Part shown: positions 53,719-63,359 of the stretch, in pieces
Layout of the letters: each line of letters opens with the position of its first letter
How positions within the stretch are numbered: the first letter of the stretch is position 1
Source: Symbiodinium kawagutii
Taxonomy: Eukaryota; Sar; Dinophyceae; Suessiales; Symbiodiniaceae
NCBI GenBank assembly: GCA_009767595.1
Contig: VSDK01013561.1
Span: 345,871-409,870, forward strand
Direction: 5' to 3'
DNA length: 64,000 nt
Notes under the pieces: model-generated
Told to the model about the DNA's origin: nothing
The model's database searches: none
Seen by the model: only the letters and a program-made list of their open reading frames with translations
Translations under genes and position numbers: made by a program

Positions 53719-56700
53719 TTAGAATTTCCACCAACCCCACTTGCTCCTGCGCGTGTTCTTTGTCTTCACCATGACGCTGCCTTCGCATGCTTTGCGGCAC
53801 TCCTGACTGTGGAACACATAGGACTTAGGTCCACAATGGTAACAGTACAGCTTGTACAGTATTGTGTATTGTAGTTGAGTACAAAGTTGTTATCACTGGT
53901 ACTGTACATACATTCCAGCTACGATCCATCCAGTACTCCAGCACGAATGTCCTTGCTGCATTCATGATGCTCACAATACTGGGCAACTGAATCATCCACT
54001 CAAGTTGTTGAACACTAATGAACTTTACTCTCTATCACCCGGCTTCCCAGCCAACGGAACCCAACAGTGTGCAATCAGTCCTCTTCGCTGCCAAAATCGT
54101 AAGCACCTAAGAAAATGAAGTGCAGAACAAGGTTGCATTGTGATTGCAATACAGTACTGTAGCTGAGAAAGTAACGAACAGTGTTCTGTCAAGGCTGCTC
54201 CCAACAAAATACTACACAGCACTGCTCCATGTTGTCTTGTGCACTACTGTATAGGCAACATGATAATTCCAACATTGTGCTGTACACACATGATTACTGT
54301 AATTTGCAAACAATGCTGGAATGCATGGCAGGATTGTAGTTACTGTAGTTTGCTTTGCTGTTCCATACTGTACTCACAGGTAAACTGGTAATCACTGAAA
54401 CTTCTCAGCTCATTGCAAGCTAGGCACGGCCTGGTCCACGTTGTGAAGCCGCTTCCAACCGCTGCCAAGTTGGCACGACAACTGCTGCCAACACTCTCAC
54501 CCAATTGGGTTGACATGGGTTGGGATTGCCTCTAGACTAGTGACTAGTAGTACATACAATATTATAGTGTGTGCGTGTATACTGTATACTGTTTGTTTCC
54601 TGTATATATACCTACAATGTATAATGTATATGCACTGTATATGAATAGTTCCTATTGCATATCATCCCTATTGCAAGAGCACATACTGTACTGTACACCC
54701 ACCAACTTTCCCAACTCCAATCCTTATTCTCGATCGTGCAACGGATTGCGAGGTTCAATGACCGCGCAAGCCACGATAGTTCACCAATATCCAAAGTGCA
54801 TGTCTTCTGTGCTTCCAATGCCTGCTCAGCAATGATTAGGTCATCGGACGGTGTTGATGCTAAAGCATGGTCCCGCAGATGAACAACAGCTGAAGATTCA
54901 GCTTCCAGAAGTTTGTTGTTCACTGCCATACCATTCGGCTTCCTAGCAATGGCACTCCATTCTGAAAAGGTAAGAGCTGCATAAATACAATGGTAAGCAC
55001 AATACCCATCAGGCGCTGCGGGTATACGCAAGTAAGAGGCCTTGGCATCACAAGCTTGCTTTGCTGCCACCACATTTCGAATTTCAGAGTACAAAGCGTT
55101 GAGCACAGTAGATTTCACCTGCAGGTTGTCCAACCATACCTGACTCCATATTCTAACTGCACTCATATAACAACACTTAATTAAAACAAATTAATACCGT
55201 GTTGTAATTCAGCACAGAGCTGTATCGTGCCAAACTTGTTCATCCCCGTACCTCCTCTTCAAAGGACACACCAATTTTCGTCGCATGCGTGAAGTTGATT
55301 TGCTCGTTTTTCTTCCTGTTGCTATTCTGACCACCCACTCGTACAGATAACCATTCCATTTGCTGATCGGGAGATGTGCTGTCACAAACAGATGCGACCC
55401 ACGCGTCTGGATTTTCGTGGCCATGAACTGCCAGCAACAGTAAACTTGTTTGAGCACCAGCTTTGTAAACTTTCAACATAGATTCCTGGTATTGTTTAGG
55501 ATCAGAAATGCTGCCCCAAACAGCCAAACCCAAGATTTCATGCCCTTTCTTTTTGATGTAGTCCATAACAACGTCAGACCCCAGAGCACACTCAAGATTC
55601 TCTGCCACAACCACGTTGACAACAGACAATCCTGAACCAGCGAGAAGAGCGACTGTGTCTGGCACTGGAGTCATTCCAGCTAAACGTCTCAGTATGCCTT
55701 TGTAAACAGAAATGCTGCTAGCCGGAAGTTTGGGAGAATCATCTTGGACCGGTGCTAAAAAATCTGCAGTGATGTCTTTAGCAATTGAAGGTGCTGAACC
55801 CTCTGAATTCCCTACAGAATCCTTGTCAAGCTGTTGGATAACCTCAGGCAGTTCCGCTTTGCTACATGAAGCAAGGGTGTGCAATGCCTTTTGGGTCTGC
55901 ATTGCTTCCTGTGTACTGGCTGCGATCTGCTTGATGGATTTGTCCACCTGTCCATCCTGAAGGGAAGCGAGAGATTATGTTTTCTCCTTGCATTCATGGT
56001 ACTGTGCAGTACTGCGTTGTTTAGGAATTACTACTGTGCAGTTACTGTACAGTGCAACATGGCAGTAATGAACTAGAACATATATATATATATTGATTGT
56101 ACAGTACTGTATTGTATCATGTATGCATATGTATGTTTTTGCTTCCCAAACCCAACTTTCTCCAAACCTCACCTTCTCAGCAATGGTCATTGCTTTCATC
56201 CAGTCAACAGCTGTATGAATTGCGGGATAACTTTTCTCGAGTGTTGTTTTGGAGCCATTGGTAAAGGATGCTAGAAATGATCCGTGCTCACTGCGTTTGA
56301 TTGTCCAACCACTGGTATCCATGCCATCACTTAGCTTTGCCAAAACTGCTGTCAGAATCTTGTCTTCCACAGAAGCCACCTTGCCGTTACACAGCCTCCT
56401 GATCAAAGCGTCTTTCTGTGCTTTCACTGACGCTTTCAAAAACTTATCATCAACACCAGAGTTTTGCAAGAGATCCTTGCGATCAACTGGTTTACGGCCA
56501 AAGGTTCCAAAAAGGTACAGTAGTGCTGTAGCATTCTTTGCAAATGATTCACATGCTAGGAGAGCTGTCTCAAGCGAGCCATAGGTTTTGCTCAAAAATT
56601 TCCGAGTTTCTGATTCCATGCTAATCTTGACATGATGCTTGAATACCGTGATGGCTATATTGGATGGAGTCAATGCTGCACTCTCATGTTGTTCAGCTTG

Positions 56701-57278
56701 ATCATCGTTCCCGTCTGAATCACTCGGTGGATCCACTGGTGCCGGAAGTGGCGCTGCATCAGGAGTGGAATCATGTTTTTCTGGATTCCTTGCAACCCTT
56801 TGCACAGTGTACGGTACCTTAGGCTCACTGTCGAGGATTCCGCAGGGTATGCAGGGAAAGTACTAAAACATGATCCCGTATATGTTAAGGGCAAAAGTTA
56901 ACTTTTGCAAAAGGAAAAACACTTGGACAATGATTAAAACATTGTTTGAATATAGCGTTTTTATATGCACTTAGAATATGAGTTCACTACAACTCGCATC
57001 ACCAGATTGTATCAAGCAAACCAAGGAACAGATGCTGCCATGCTCATAAGCTTCAAATCATGCTGTCGCCGATCCTCTGGAGATGATAGAATGCGAAACG
57101 CTTGTGATATCTTTGCTAAAGCAAATGGATTGCCAGCATTCTCCCGAAGTGACGTTTGGTAGAACTCTTTCACCGTGTCTAGTTGAACACTTGCACAAGC
57201 AATGACACGTTCCAATGGGCCCGCCCCATCGGACTGAATGCCAAGCGTGGCATAGTGATCATCCACCGGTGGTTCCAT
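53719..57278 (-). CDS. J-like / OTU-like / zinc-motif protein, 8 exons, 828 aa
   Basis: Exons 57278-57030, 56862-56173, 55956-55252, 55139-54699, 54531-54378, 54087-54039, 53978-53912 and 53850-53719 join in one frame of 829 codons with GT..AG introns. The start ATG (MEPPVDDHYATLGI) opens a J-domain-like segment ending AFRILSSPEDRRQHD, but the HPD tripeptide needed to stimulate Hsp70 is absent. CIPC follows at about residue 87. Residues 585-690 resemble an OTU cysteine protease: RIPAAPDGYCAYHCIYAAL with D592 and C595, then LDIGELSWLARSLNLAIRC; the usual C-terminal catalytic His is not visible. The tail has TRPCLACNELRSF and YCYHCGPKSYVFHSQECRKAC, probably zinc-binding. OTU domains cleave ubiquitin-like conjugates and occur in several transposon families. 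It may act in turnover or protein processing. Exons 5-8 could instead be a separate gene starting at ATG 54,516. Confidence 0.65.
55148..55251 (-). repeat. Intron 3 of the OTU-like gene carrying the terminal-repeat word
   Basis: Phase 0 intron, GTACGG to GGAGTCAG. The sense strand has GTGCAGTTAGAATATGGAG ending 4 bases before the acceptor AG, so the transposon's terminal word lies at a 3' splice site. Confidence 0.75.
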
Positions 57279-58001
57279 CCCCGTTGCGCGTTGTCGTGGT
57301 GACTTCTATGTCAACCCCAAACACCAAAAAAACACACATATATATTTTCACAGTACACAGCTGTGTAATTGCATACTGTGGTATGACAACACTCCAACAT
57401 GAAAAAATTGCTTTGCTATCTCCTTTGGTATACAGTATTGGTGAGCTGTATTGCAATGATAGAAGTCTTTGCTTTGGAGCCAAATGAAATGAATGCAGTT
57501 AGAATATGAAGCAAGGCGGTCGATGTGATCCGTCACTGTCCATATCGTATTCAAGAATATACTGTATACTGTATCTCAAAGTCAAAACCACAAATTTCTA
57601 ATCGTGCCATAGGTTCTTCCCAATCAAATGCTTCAGCATATTCTAAGTGCACTGCCCGGTCCAAACCGTCATACAAAAAACACAAAGTCACACTGCGAAA
57701 ATCCAATGCCCTTATAAACCCCAACTACCGTACCAGAATTACTGTAATCATACAATTATGTGTCATTCATTGCAATTCCTGTTGACAATTTGCAGCCATG
57801 TTGATGGTTCAATGATTGCCCAAGCATCAATAACAATTAGTCTAACATTCAAAATCATTGAAAACACAATGGAAATCAATGAAAACCCACAAGTTATACA
57901 GCATAATCCCGAAAACACATTCCACCATATTCTAACTGCACCGGGGGGCCGACCCAGGTTTCTCTGTCCGGAATTATCCTAATTCCGAAAAAACCAATGT
58001 T
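57279..58001. other. Right non-coding end of the transposon
   Basis: The 5' flank of the OTU-like gene. It contains GCAGTTAGAATATGAA at 57,494 and the inverse GCATATTCTAAGTGCAC at 57,638, which together bracket about 160 bp like a small non-autonomous element. Another inverse copy lies at 57,926. A GGTTGACATAG just upstream of the ATG could accept a trans-spliced leader. Confidence 0.6.
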
Positions 58002-58002
58002 C

Positions 58003-58029
58003 CATATTCTAACTGTTGGTCCCTCACTG
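58003..58029 (-). repeat. Right terminal inverted repeat
   Basis: On the minus strand, CAGTGAGG then GACCAACAGTTAGAATATG; followed outside by TA at 58,030-58,031. Confidence 0.75.
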
Positions 58030-58031
58030 TA

Positions 58032-58510
58032 GAGGATGGAGGATTACTAGCAATGGTTGAGACTGGTTGAGACTGGTTGATAATGATTGATCATGTTTGG
58101 TAATGGTTGATCATGGTTGATAATGGTCGACAATTGTTGATAAGTAGTAATGGATATGGTTACTTAGTGGTAGCTACCACTGATGGTTACAGCAACTAGC
58201 GGTTGCCAAGGGTTGATAATCGGGAATAATGAACTACTAGTATTATTAGCAATGGTTGAGACTGGTTGATAATGGTTGGTGACGCTTCACCATAGTGGTC
58301 GATAGTCGTAGATCCTGGTGGATAGATATCACTAATGATGGTGGTTGATACTGGTTGTTAATGGTTGGTTATGTCATTAACCATAATTATAGTAATTCAC
58401 CATAATGATATTGATGGTCAGTAATAGTTAATAACAATCACGGTGAATAATGATAGTGGATGAGTAATGGTTGATAGTGGTCAAGTATGGGAAACTATAT
58501 AATGGTTAAG
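58032..58510. repeat. GGTTGATAATGG intron repeat
   Basis: Host-type degenerate GGTTGATAATGGTTGAGACT words resume immediately beyond the transposon end. No gene. Confidence 0.75.
58143..58189. repeat. 47-bp direct repeat, right copy
   Basis: AGTAGTAATGGATATGGTTA then CTTAGTGGTAGCTACCACTG; partner of 39,424-39,470 with three mismatches. Confidence 0.8.
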
Positions 58511-58594
58511 AACATGGATCTATGATCTATGTCTATGTCAATCAACGATACTTTTTCAATTCCAATATCTATATAATCTACAATACTACTCCGT

Positions 58595-58780
58595 TCAGGA
58601 CCATTGTGGTCCAACGGTGGTGCTGCCAGCTTTGGCATGCTTGGAATTCCCAAATTTGCGCAGCTGCGGCAGTATGAGCTGCAAGGTCGGCTGAGAGTAG
58701 CAATCACAAGTGTCAGGATGGGAACTTTCATCAGCGGCTGACCCTCCATGCAGATACTCCCACCCTGACCCTGCGAATGG
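58595..58780 (-). CDS. Weak host exon candidate
   Basis: A GC-richer island. One minus frame reads DTCDCYSQPTLQLILPQLRK then FGNSKHAKAGSTTVGPQW; another is also open. No clear splice pair was chosen. Confidence 0.25.
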   Translation of the reverse strand, partial: PFAGSGWEYLHGGSAADESSHPDTCDCYSQPTLQLILPQLRKFGNSKHAKAGSTTVGPQWS

Positions 58781-59470
58781 TGTGGCTGGCTCCCCATTCA
58801 CCCGATTTACCCTGCTTTGCTGCTCCGTCGGCCAACACATGTTTTGTTGCTTTGTGTCCAACAACTATCAACTGATGTTTGAGTGGCAGCAGTACTACCA
58901 GCGGGTCGATTATACCAAATATACCCCCCACGCTTCTGCAACTATTTTGTTTGAAACAAATCCTTCCTTCCAGAAAAACCTGGCACGGCACACGCACAAC
59001 GCACGGAAAGTGCCAGTGGCTTGAGTTTGTCAGTGGCCATTACAAACCATTGGTGGTTGACTCCTGAAGCATCAGCCGTGAACGATCCACAAGGATCACC
59101 TACGAACTACGAACCATCAAGATCGTTGGTCATTGACATCATTAACCATAAAAATCATTATATAAACATTAGCATCACGAACCATTTATATAACCATTGT
59201 CCAGAACAAGGACTGACCACTCACCTTTAACCAAGGATAGCCATTGACCATTCACCACGGAGGGTGTCATGGTCCCGTCACGCCGCCTTTTGCCGGAAGC
59301 CCGTCTCGGGTTTGGAGATCCGAAACTGTCCGGCCACAAAGCCTAGTCGCAGAAGACGTGGAAAGACTACAGACTGGTATCCCCCGCGGTTTATAGGTTG
59401 CTCAAGATTTTTGCCATTGAACTAGAGTTATATCTACCTAAAACTCGTAGTCGTTGCCCTAGTTATGATC

Positions 59471-59577
59471 TAAGTGGTGGTTTCTCGAAATAGGGGACCC
59501 CAAAATGGTTCGCTTATCTACTATAAATGGTTAATAGTGGATGATTTGGGGGTACCCCTATTTTGAGAAACACCCAA
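59471..59577. repeat. MITE family B, copy 10
   Basis: Ends TAAGTGGTGGTTTCTCGAAA and TTTTGAGAAACACCCAAGTA; interior inverted as in copy 9. Confidence 0.8.
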
Positions 59578-59658
59578 GTAAAGGATTCCTGGGGGGTACC
59601 ACTCTGTCGTCAACTGGCCACCCCCAGCTGCCAGGCCCAACAATTGGCCAAGACTTAC

Positions 59659-59723
59659 CATTTGGTGAACCGCCACTCCTGGCAGCCTCCAACCCGCTCC
59701 CCCTTGGCCAGCTCGGGATACCC
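59659..59723 (-). CDS. Host exon GYPELAKGERVGGCQEWRFT
   Basis: 65 nt between acceptor GGAGCCAG and a consensus donor GTAAGTC. It reads GYPELAKGERVGGCQEWRFT then KW. This is the nearest well-supported minus-strand host exon upstream of the transposon, but its phase (2) does not fit the exon at 39,274, so at least one more exon or a gene boundary lies between. Confidence 0.5.
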
Positions 59724-59829
59724 CTGGCTCCAGCCGCAGCTCCCTCCCAACCAGCCAGCAAAAGTGCTGAATCATGGTTCGATTCTTGTGATATTGTTGA
59801 CCTTGAACATCCAATAGAGGCTCACCAAT

Positions 59830-61825
59830 AATTGGTCACAGCTGATTGCCGATGGATGGTTGAGAATGCCTACATCATAGTGATCAATAACAATTGATCA
59901 TATGGGCTAGTACTGGTTAACAACATTTAACAACCATGATCGTTAACAAGTTTGAGATGTTTGTAATAATCGGTAAAGTTCTGGGCCAACAATTCAGAAT
60001 TGGGTAAGGAGTTTTCAGTTCATTCCGGGGGATAATCAGTAAGAATGATGGAACAATGCTCCTCCTGCATGCAGTAAACATTGATTACCATGTAATTATG
60101 CTACAAGTAACTCCCAGTAAGACTACACTCATTCTGATTGAACATGGGTTTTACAATGGCTCAGAATGACTCCAAAGCTCCTGGGATCACTGCCCACCAT
60201 TCAAACAAGGATTGGTTCCCCCACAGATTTGGCCGTGCATTGCTGAGGGATCAAACATCATCATCACCCATCCCGGCAAATGATAATTTAGAACTCATGG
60301 TCTCGGCCGGGGTGTTCTGTTCATACACAAGGTGCACATCAACAGTTAGTTGATCAACTAAGTGTTAATATATGTTTATTCAACGCATAGCTCATAGATG
60401 TTCACCTGTCCATTTTTGGTCCATCATTGTATCAACTTCTCCCCGTGGTTCGGCCCTTGACAAGAAGCCGTTCATTTCTTAGCAGGGTCGGTCTACACAA
60501 AGGGCGCTATGCGTCAGCCATCACCGGCTGCAGAGCAGCGCTGGATGACTACCACTGCTGGGTTTGTCCACTGTGGGGTTGCACTGTCCTGCCACTTTTC
60601 TGTATAGCAATGTGATGAAGTTTGCTGTATGGATTAGCTATAGACAATGGCGGGAGTCATTCAGATTGGTCAAGGAGTGATGAGTGATCGAGTCAGAGGG
60701 GCAGGATTTTGGGGACCAAGTTGCAGTTGGAAATGGAGCAAAATCTGCTGTCCAAAATCTGCTGTTGCTGCAATTGCCATTTTGCTGAGCCGTGAAACCT
60801 AGCGCTCGAAGCCTAGGATGCCAACATGCCTAGAACTGTTGACAGGATCAGCTTTGGGATGCCTGGAGCTGTTGATAACAACATATCAACCACATATCAA
60901 CCAAGTAGATTGCCCATGGTAAGAAAAGCCCAGAAGGAAGCCGTCCGTGGCGGCTGATATGGCATATGACAGTGCCTGAAAGGATTGAAATACAAACCAT
61001 CAGCAAATCGAATGCGGCTTCTGTTGCCTGTGATTGAGCCTTGGCTGCAGTGACAAATGGTTCACAAGGAAAAGAGTTCGACAGAGTTCGACGGGCATTG
61101 ATTGGGACATGCAGTCATGGTGACCCCTGGTGGTTCTACTACACTCTGAAGCCTTTCATACTGCTTGGCTTCCGATGGACCGTGGTAGATTGCAATCCCC
61201 TGCAATACCGCGTGTACCATCTGCATAATCTCCTTCAAACGATTGCGGTCTTCATCTTTTGCTAGATTGATCAGCGAAGCTCGCAACATTCACAAGGAAC
61301 TGGGCACTCATAGACTACTCATTACTAATCACTGCTATCGGTAGTGAGACTTTGTCGGCCTGTCGTCATTTCGTGGAGTGTGCAGTTGTTTATCAACGTC
61401 CGCTGCAGGATCCATGCTGTTTTCTCTCAAACATGTTCATGGTGTCATTGTGACCGTGTAGAAAAGGCAAAATCAATGTTCAAAGCTTTCACCAATTGTC
61501 ATGCCTTGAGTATTTGAAGGGAAGTCAAATCAACTGAAAACTTCAAGAAATCGACTCTGTGGGGATCCAGGTAAACAGGATTTCGGGGCACATTTTCCTG
61601 ATTTTGCCTTGATCAATTCTATCGGCTCGATCCACTGGTTCAAGAGAGGTGATTCTCAGGATTGAGTGCGACACATGTATGCATTGCTCTCTCTACCAAC
61701 TGGTGCACAAAACCGCTGGCTGGTGATTCCCACATGGGTAGTATTTGCCCCCTTCATCATCCCAATTTTGCTCGTTGATCCATGACTTTGGCATGTGCAT
61801 ACGAGGTCAAGCACCAAAAATCTTG
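59830..61825. other. Unassigned unique sequence
   Basis: No splice-supported exon. Frames at 60,138-60,353 and 61,041-61,289 show no recognisable domain. Confidence 0.4.
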
Positions 61826-61828
61826 ATA

Positions 61829-61949
61829 TATGCCAGTGGGTCAAAACCCCGTACCCCTGGTTCCACCATCATTAACCATTGTTTTCCCTTATTATTGTTG
61901 GTTATTATCCTCCATTAGTTGGTGGGTTAATATTGACCCATAGCCATAT
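61829..61949. repeat. MITE family A, copy
   Basis: Ends TATGCCAGTGGGTCAAAACC and TTGACCCATAGCCATAT; interior ATTAACCATTGTTTTCCCTT. Confidence 0.8.
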
Positions 61950-62760
61950 CCTGAGACTTGGATGTACAGCTGCGGTGATACCCATGATGTTAAACCCTAC
62001 TAGGTAACTCATGACCCGTATCACCATGGCTGCCAGTTACGATCCCTGGGGATGCCCCGCTGGTTGTGGTTGCTCCATCCACACCATGTGGGGGGGCCAT
62101 CGGTGGGGCCAATCAGTTTCCCCTTCACCACAAAAACCCTTAGTGGTGATATGTGCTGTTCATCCACGGCTGTGGGCTGTCCATGGTTTCTGGGAAGAAA
62201 TGAGCCGAGTTGGTGGGGAACCGCCATTCATGGAACCCCCATGGCAGCCTTTTCAACAAGCGACCGCGCGAGTTTGCAGCTCTCGGTGCGGGCACTTTGT
62301 CCTGCCACAGAGGTGTGACCCATGCCGTGATGACCAACGGTGGGATTTCATAAACTGTGCACAGCAAATTGATGATTTCCCGGGCCCTGGCCCTAGCAGA
62401 AAAATGTCATATCTTGGAATGGTGGCGAGGGAGATGTATGGATCCAAAGTTGATTTCGAATAGTTTTGGAGTGACCTACAAGTCAGTTATTGATCACTCG
62501 CTGCATCTCTGAACTTGTGGGAGCCAAAACAAAAATGATCATCATAGCGCACAAAAACCTATACAATTTCAGTGGTTGCACCGCCTGACCCCAAATCAGT
62601 ATGCCAGAACATCTTCAAATCCTGTCACTTCGCGCCATGTCAAATCCTGTGATAAGGGCTTCGCGAAACCGCTCGCACCCACAGATTCGTGCACTGCTTT
62701 CGGAGGCCGAAATATCGACTATGGCGCCGATTCTGGGGCGCAACATTTAAATCAACATAT
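61950..62760. other. Unassigned stretch with a 150-codon plus-strand frame
   Basis: The frame 62,011-62,463 (+) is open for 150 codons and fairly GC-rich (ends ...SYLGMVAREMYGSKVDFE). It has no recognisable domain and overlapping minus-strand frames of similar quality, so I do not call it a gene. Confidence 0.35.
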
Positions 62761-62762
62761 CA

Positions 62763-62873
62763 ACATGTGGTGGTGTCTTAAAGTAGGGAACCCCAAAAAT
62801 GGTTTGTTTATTCCTATAATTCACTAATACAGTATTATTTGGGGATCCCCTCTGGCTTGAGAACCCCCCATGT
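62763..62873. repeat. MITE family B, copy 11
   Basis: Ends ACATGTGGTGGTGTCTTAAA and GGCTTGAGAACCCCCCATGT; diverged. Confidence 0.7.
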
Positions 62874-63054
62874 AGCCACTACCAATGTCCAGCCATAGCC
62901 TGCCACTGAAAATGGCGCACGTGCGCACAACGTGCAAGGATTCAGCGGCAAAGTTCACCAACATCAACCAACAAACATGCTGCACCACTATCAACTTTGA
63001 TCATCAACCATCGAACATGGCAAATCCAACCAACCAACCATCAACCAACACTGA

Positions 63055-63175
63055 CATGGCTGTGGGTCAAAACCCCGTACCCCTGCTTCCCCTATTATTA
63101 ACCATTGTTTTCCCTAGTATTGGTGGTGGAAATCCCCCATAAGTTGGTTGATTTATATTGACCCATAGCCACATC
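63055..63175. repeat. MITE family A, copy
   Basis: Ends ACATGGCTGTGGGTCAAAAC and TTGACCCATAGCCACAT; one of the best preserved copies. Confidence 0.85.
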
Positions 63176-63235
63176 ACCCAACCAACCCTTGACATCACCA
63201 ACCACCATCCACCCAGCGGCTCCGCCGCACCTCAC

Positions 63236-63324
63236 ACGAAGCTGTAGAAGCAGCGGCGTTGCCGCCCCCGTCGTTCCGGCGTGAAGCACAGCGGGAACCG
63301 CGGCGCCAGGAAGCTCATGGAGGC
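63236..63324 (-). CDS. Host exon ASMSFLAPRFPLCFTPERRG
   Basis: 89 nt between acceptor ATGGCCTCCAG and donor GTGAGG. It reads ASMSFLAPRFPLCFTPERRG then RQRRCFYSF. The basic RRGRQRR patch is notable. Left flank CATCAACCAACC, right flank GATTGCTGATGGTT: the same polarity switch as at other exons. Unrecognised. Confidence 0.5.
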
Positions 63325-63359
63325 CTGGAGGCCATGACGCCAGGCAGGCAACCAGGCTA

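Larger units (their letters stand above)
39533..58029 (-). mobile_element. Giant (18.5 kb) pogo/Tc1-mariner-like DNA transposon
   Basis: The block is delimited by about 27-bp inverted repeats (22/27 matching; the inner GACCAACA(C/G)TTAGAATATG is 18/19) with TA outside both ends (39,531-32 and 58,030-31). The right terminus reads CAGT, as is usual for Tc1/mariner/pogo ends. TA duplication and CAGT ends fit the DDE transposase encoded inside. Four genes lie on the minus strand: J/OTU/zinc protein, membrane protein, repeat-methyltransferase and transposase. Non-coding parts are full of (TACTG)n and TGCAGTTAGAATATG words that are absent from the flanks. Alternatively it could be a stack of several related elements, since the terminal word recurs internally. 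The intact frames argue for recent activity. Confidence 0.75.

Noticed and set aside
39532-58031. A 6-bp ACTGTA target duplication around the giant element
   Set aside because: ACTGTA does occur near both ends, but at unequal distances (3 and 4 bases) from the matching part. A TA duplication with longer inverted repeats fits better and agrees with the transposase type. ACTGTA is also a very common word inside the element.
62011-62463. 150-codon plus-strand frame
   Set aside because: No domain, competing minus-strand frames of similar length, and no clear splice or start context; kept only as an unassigned stretch.
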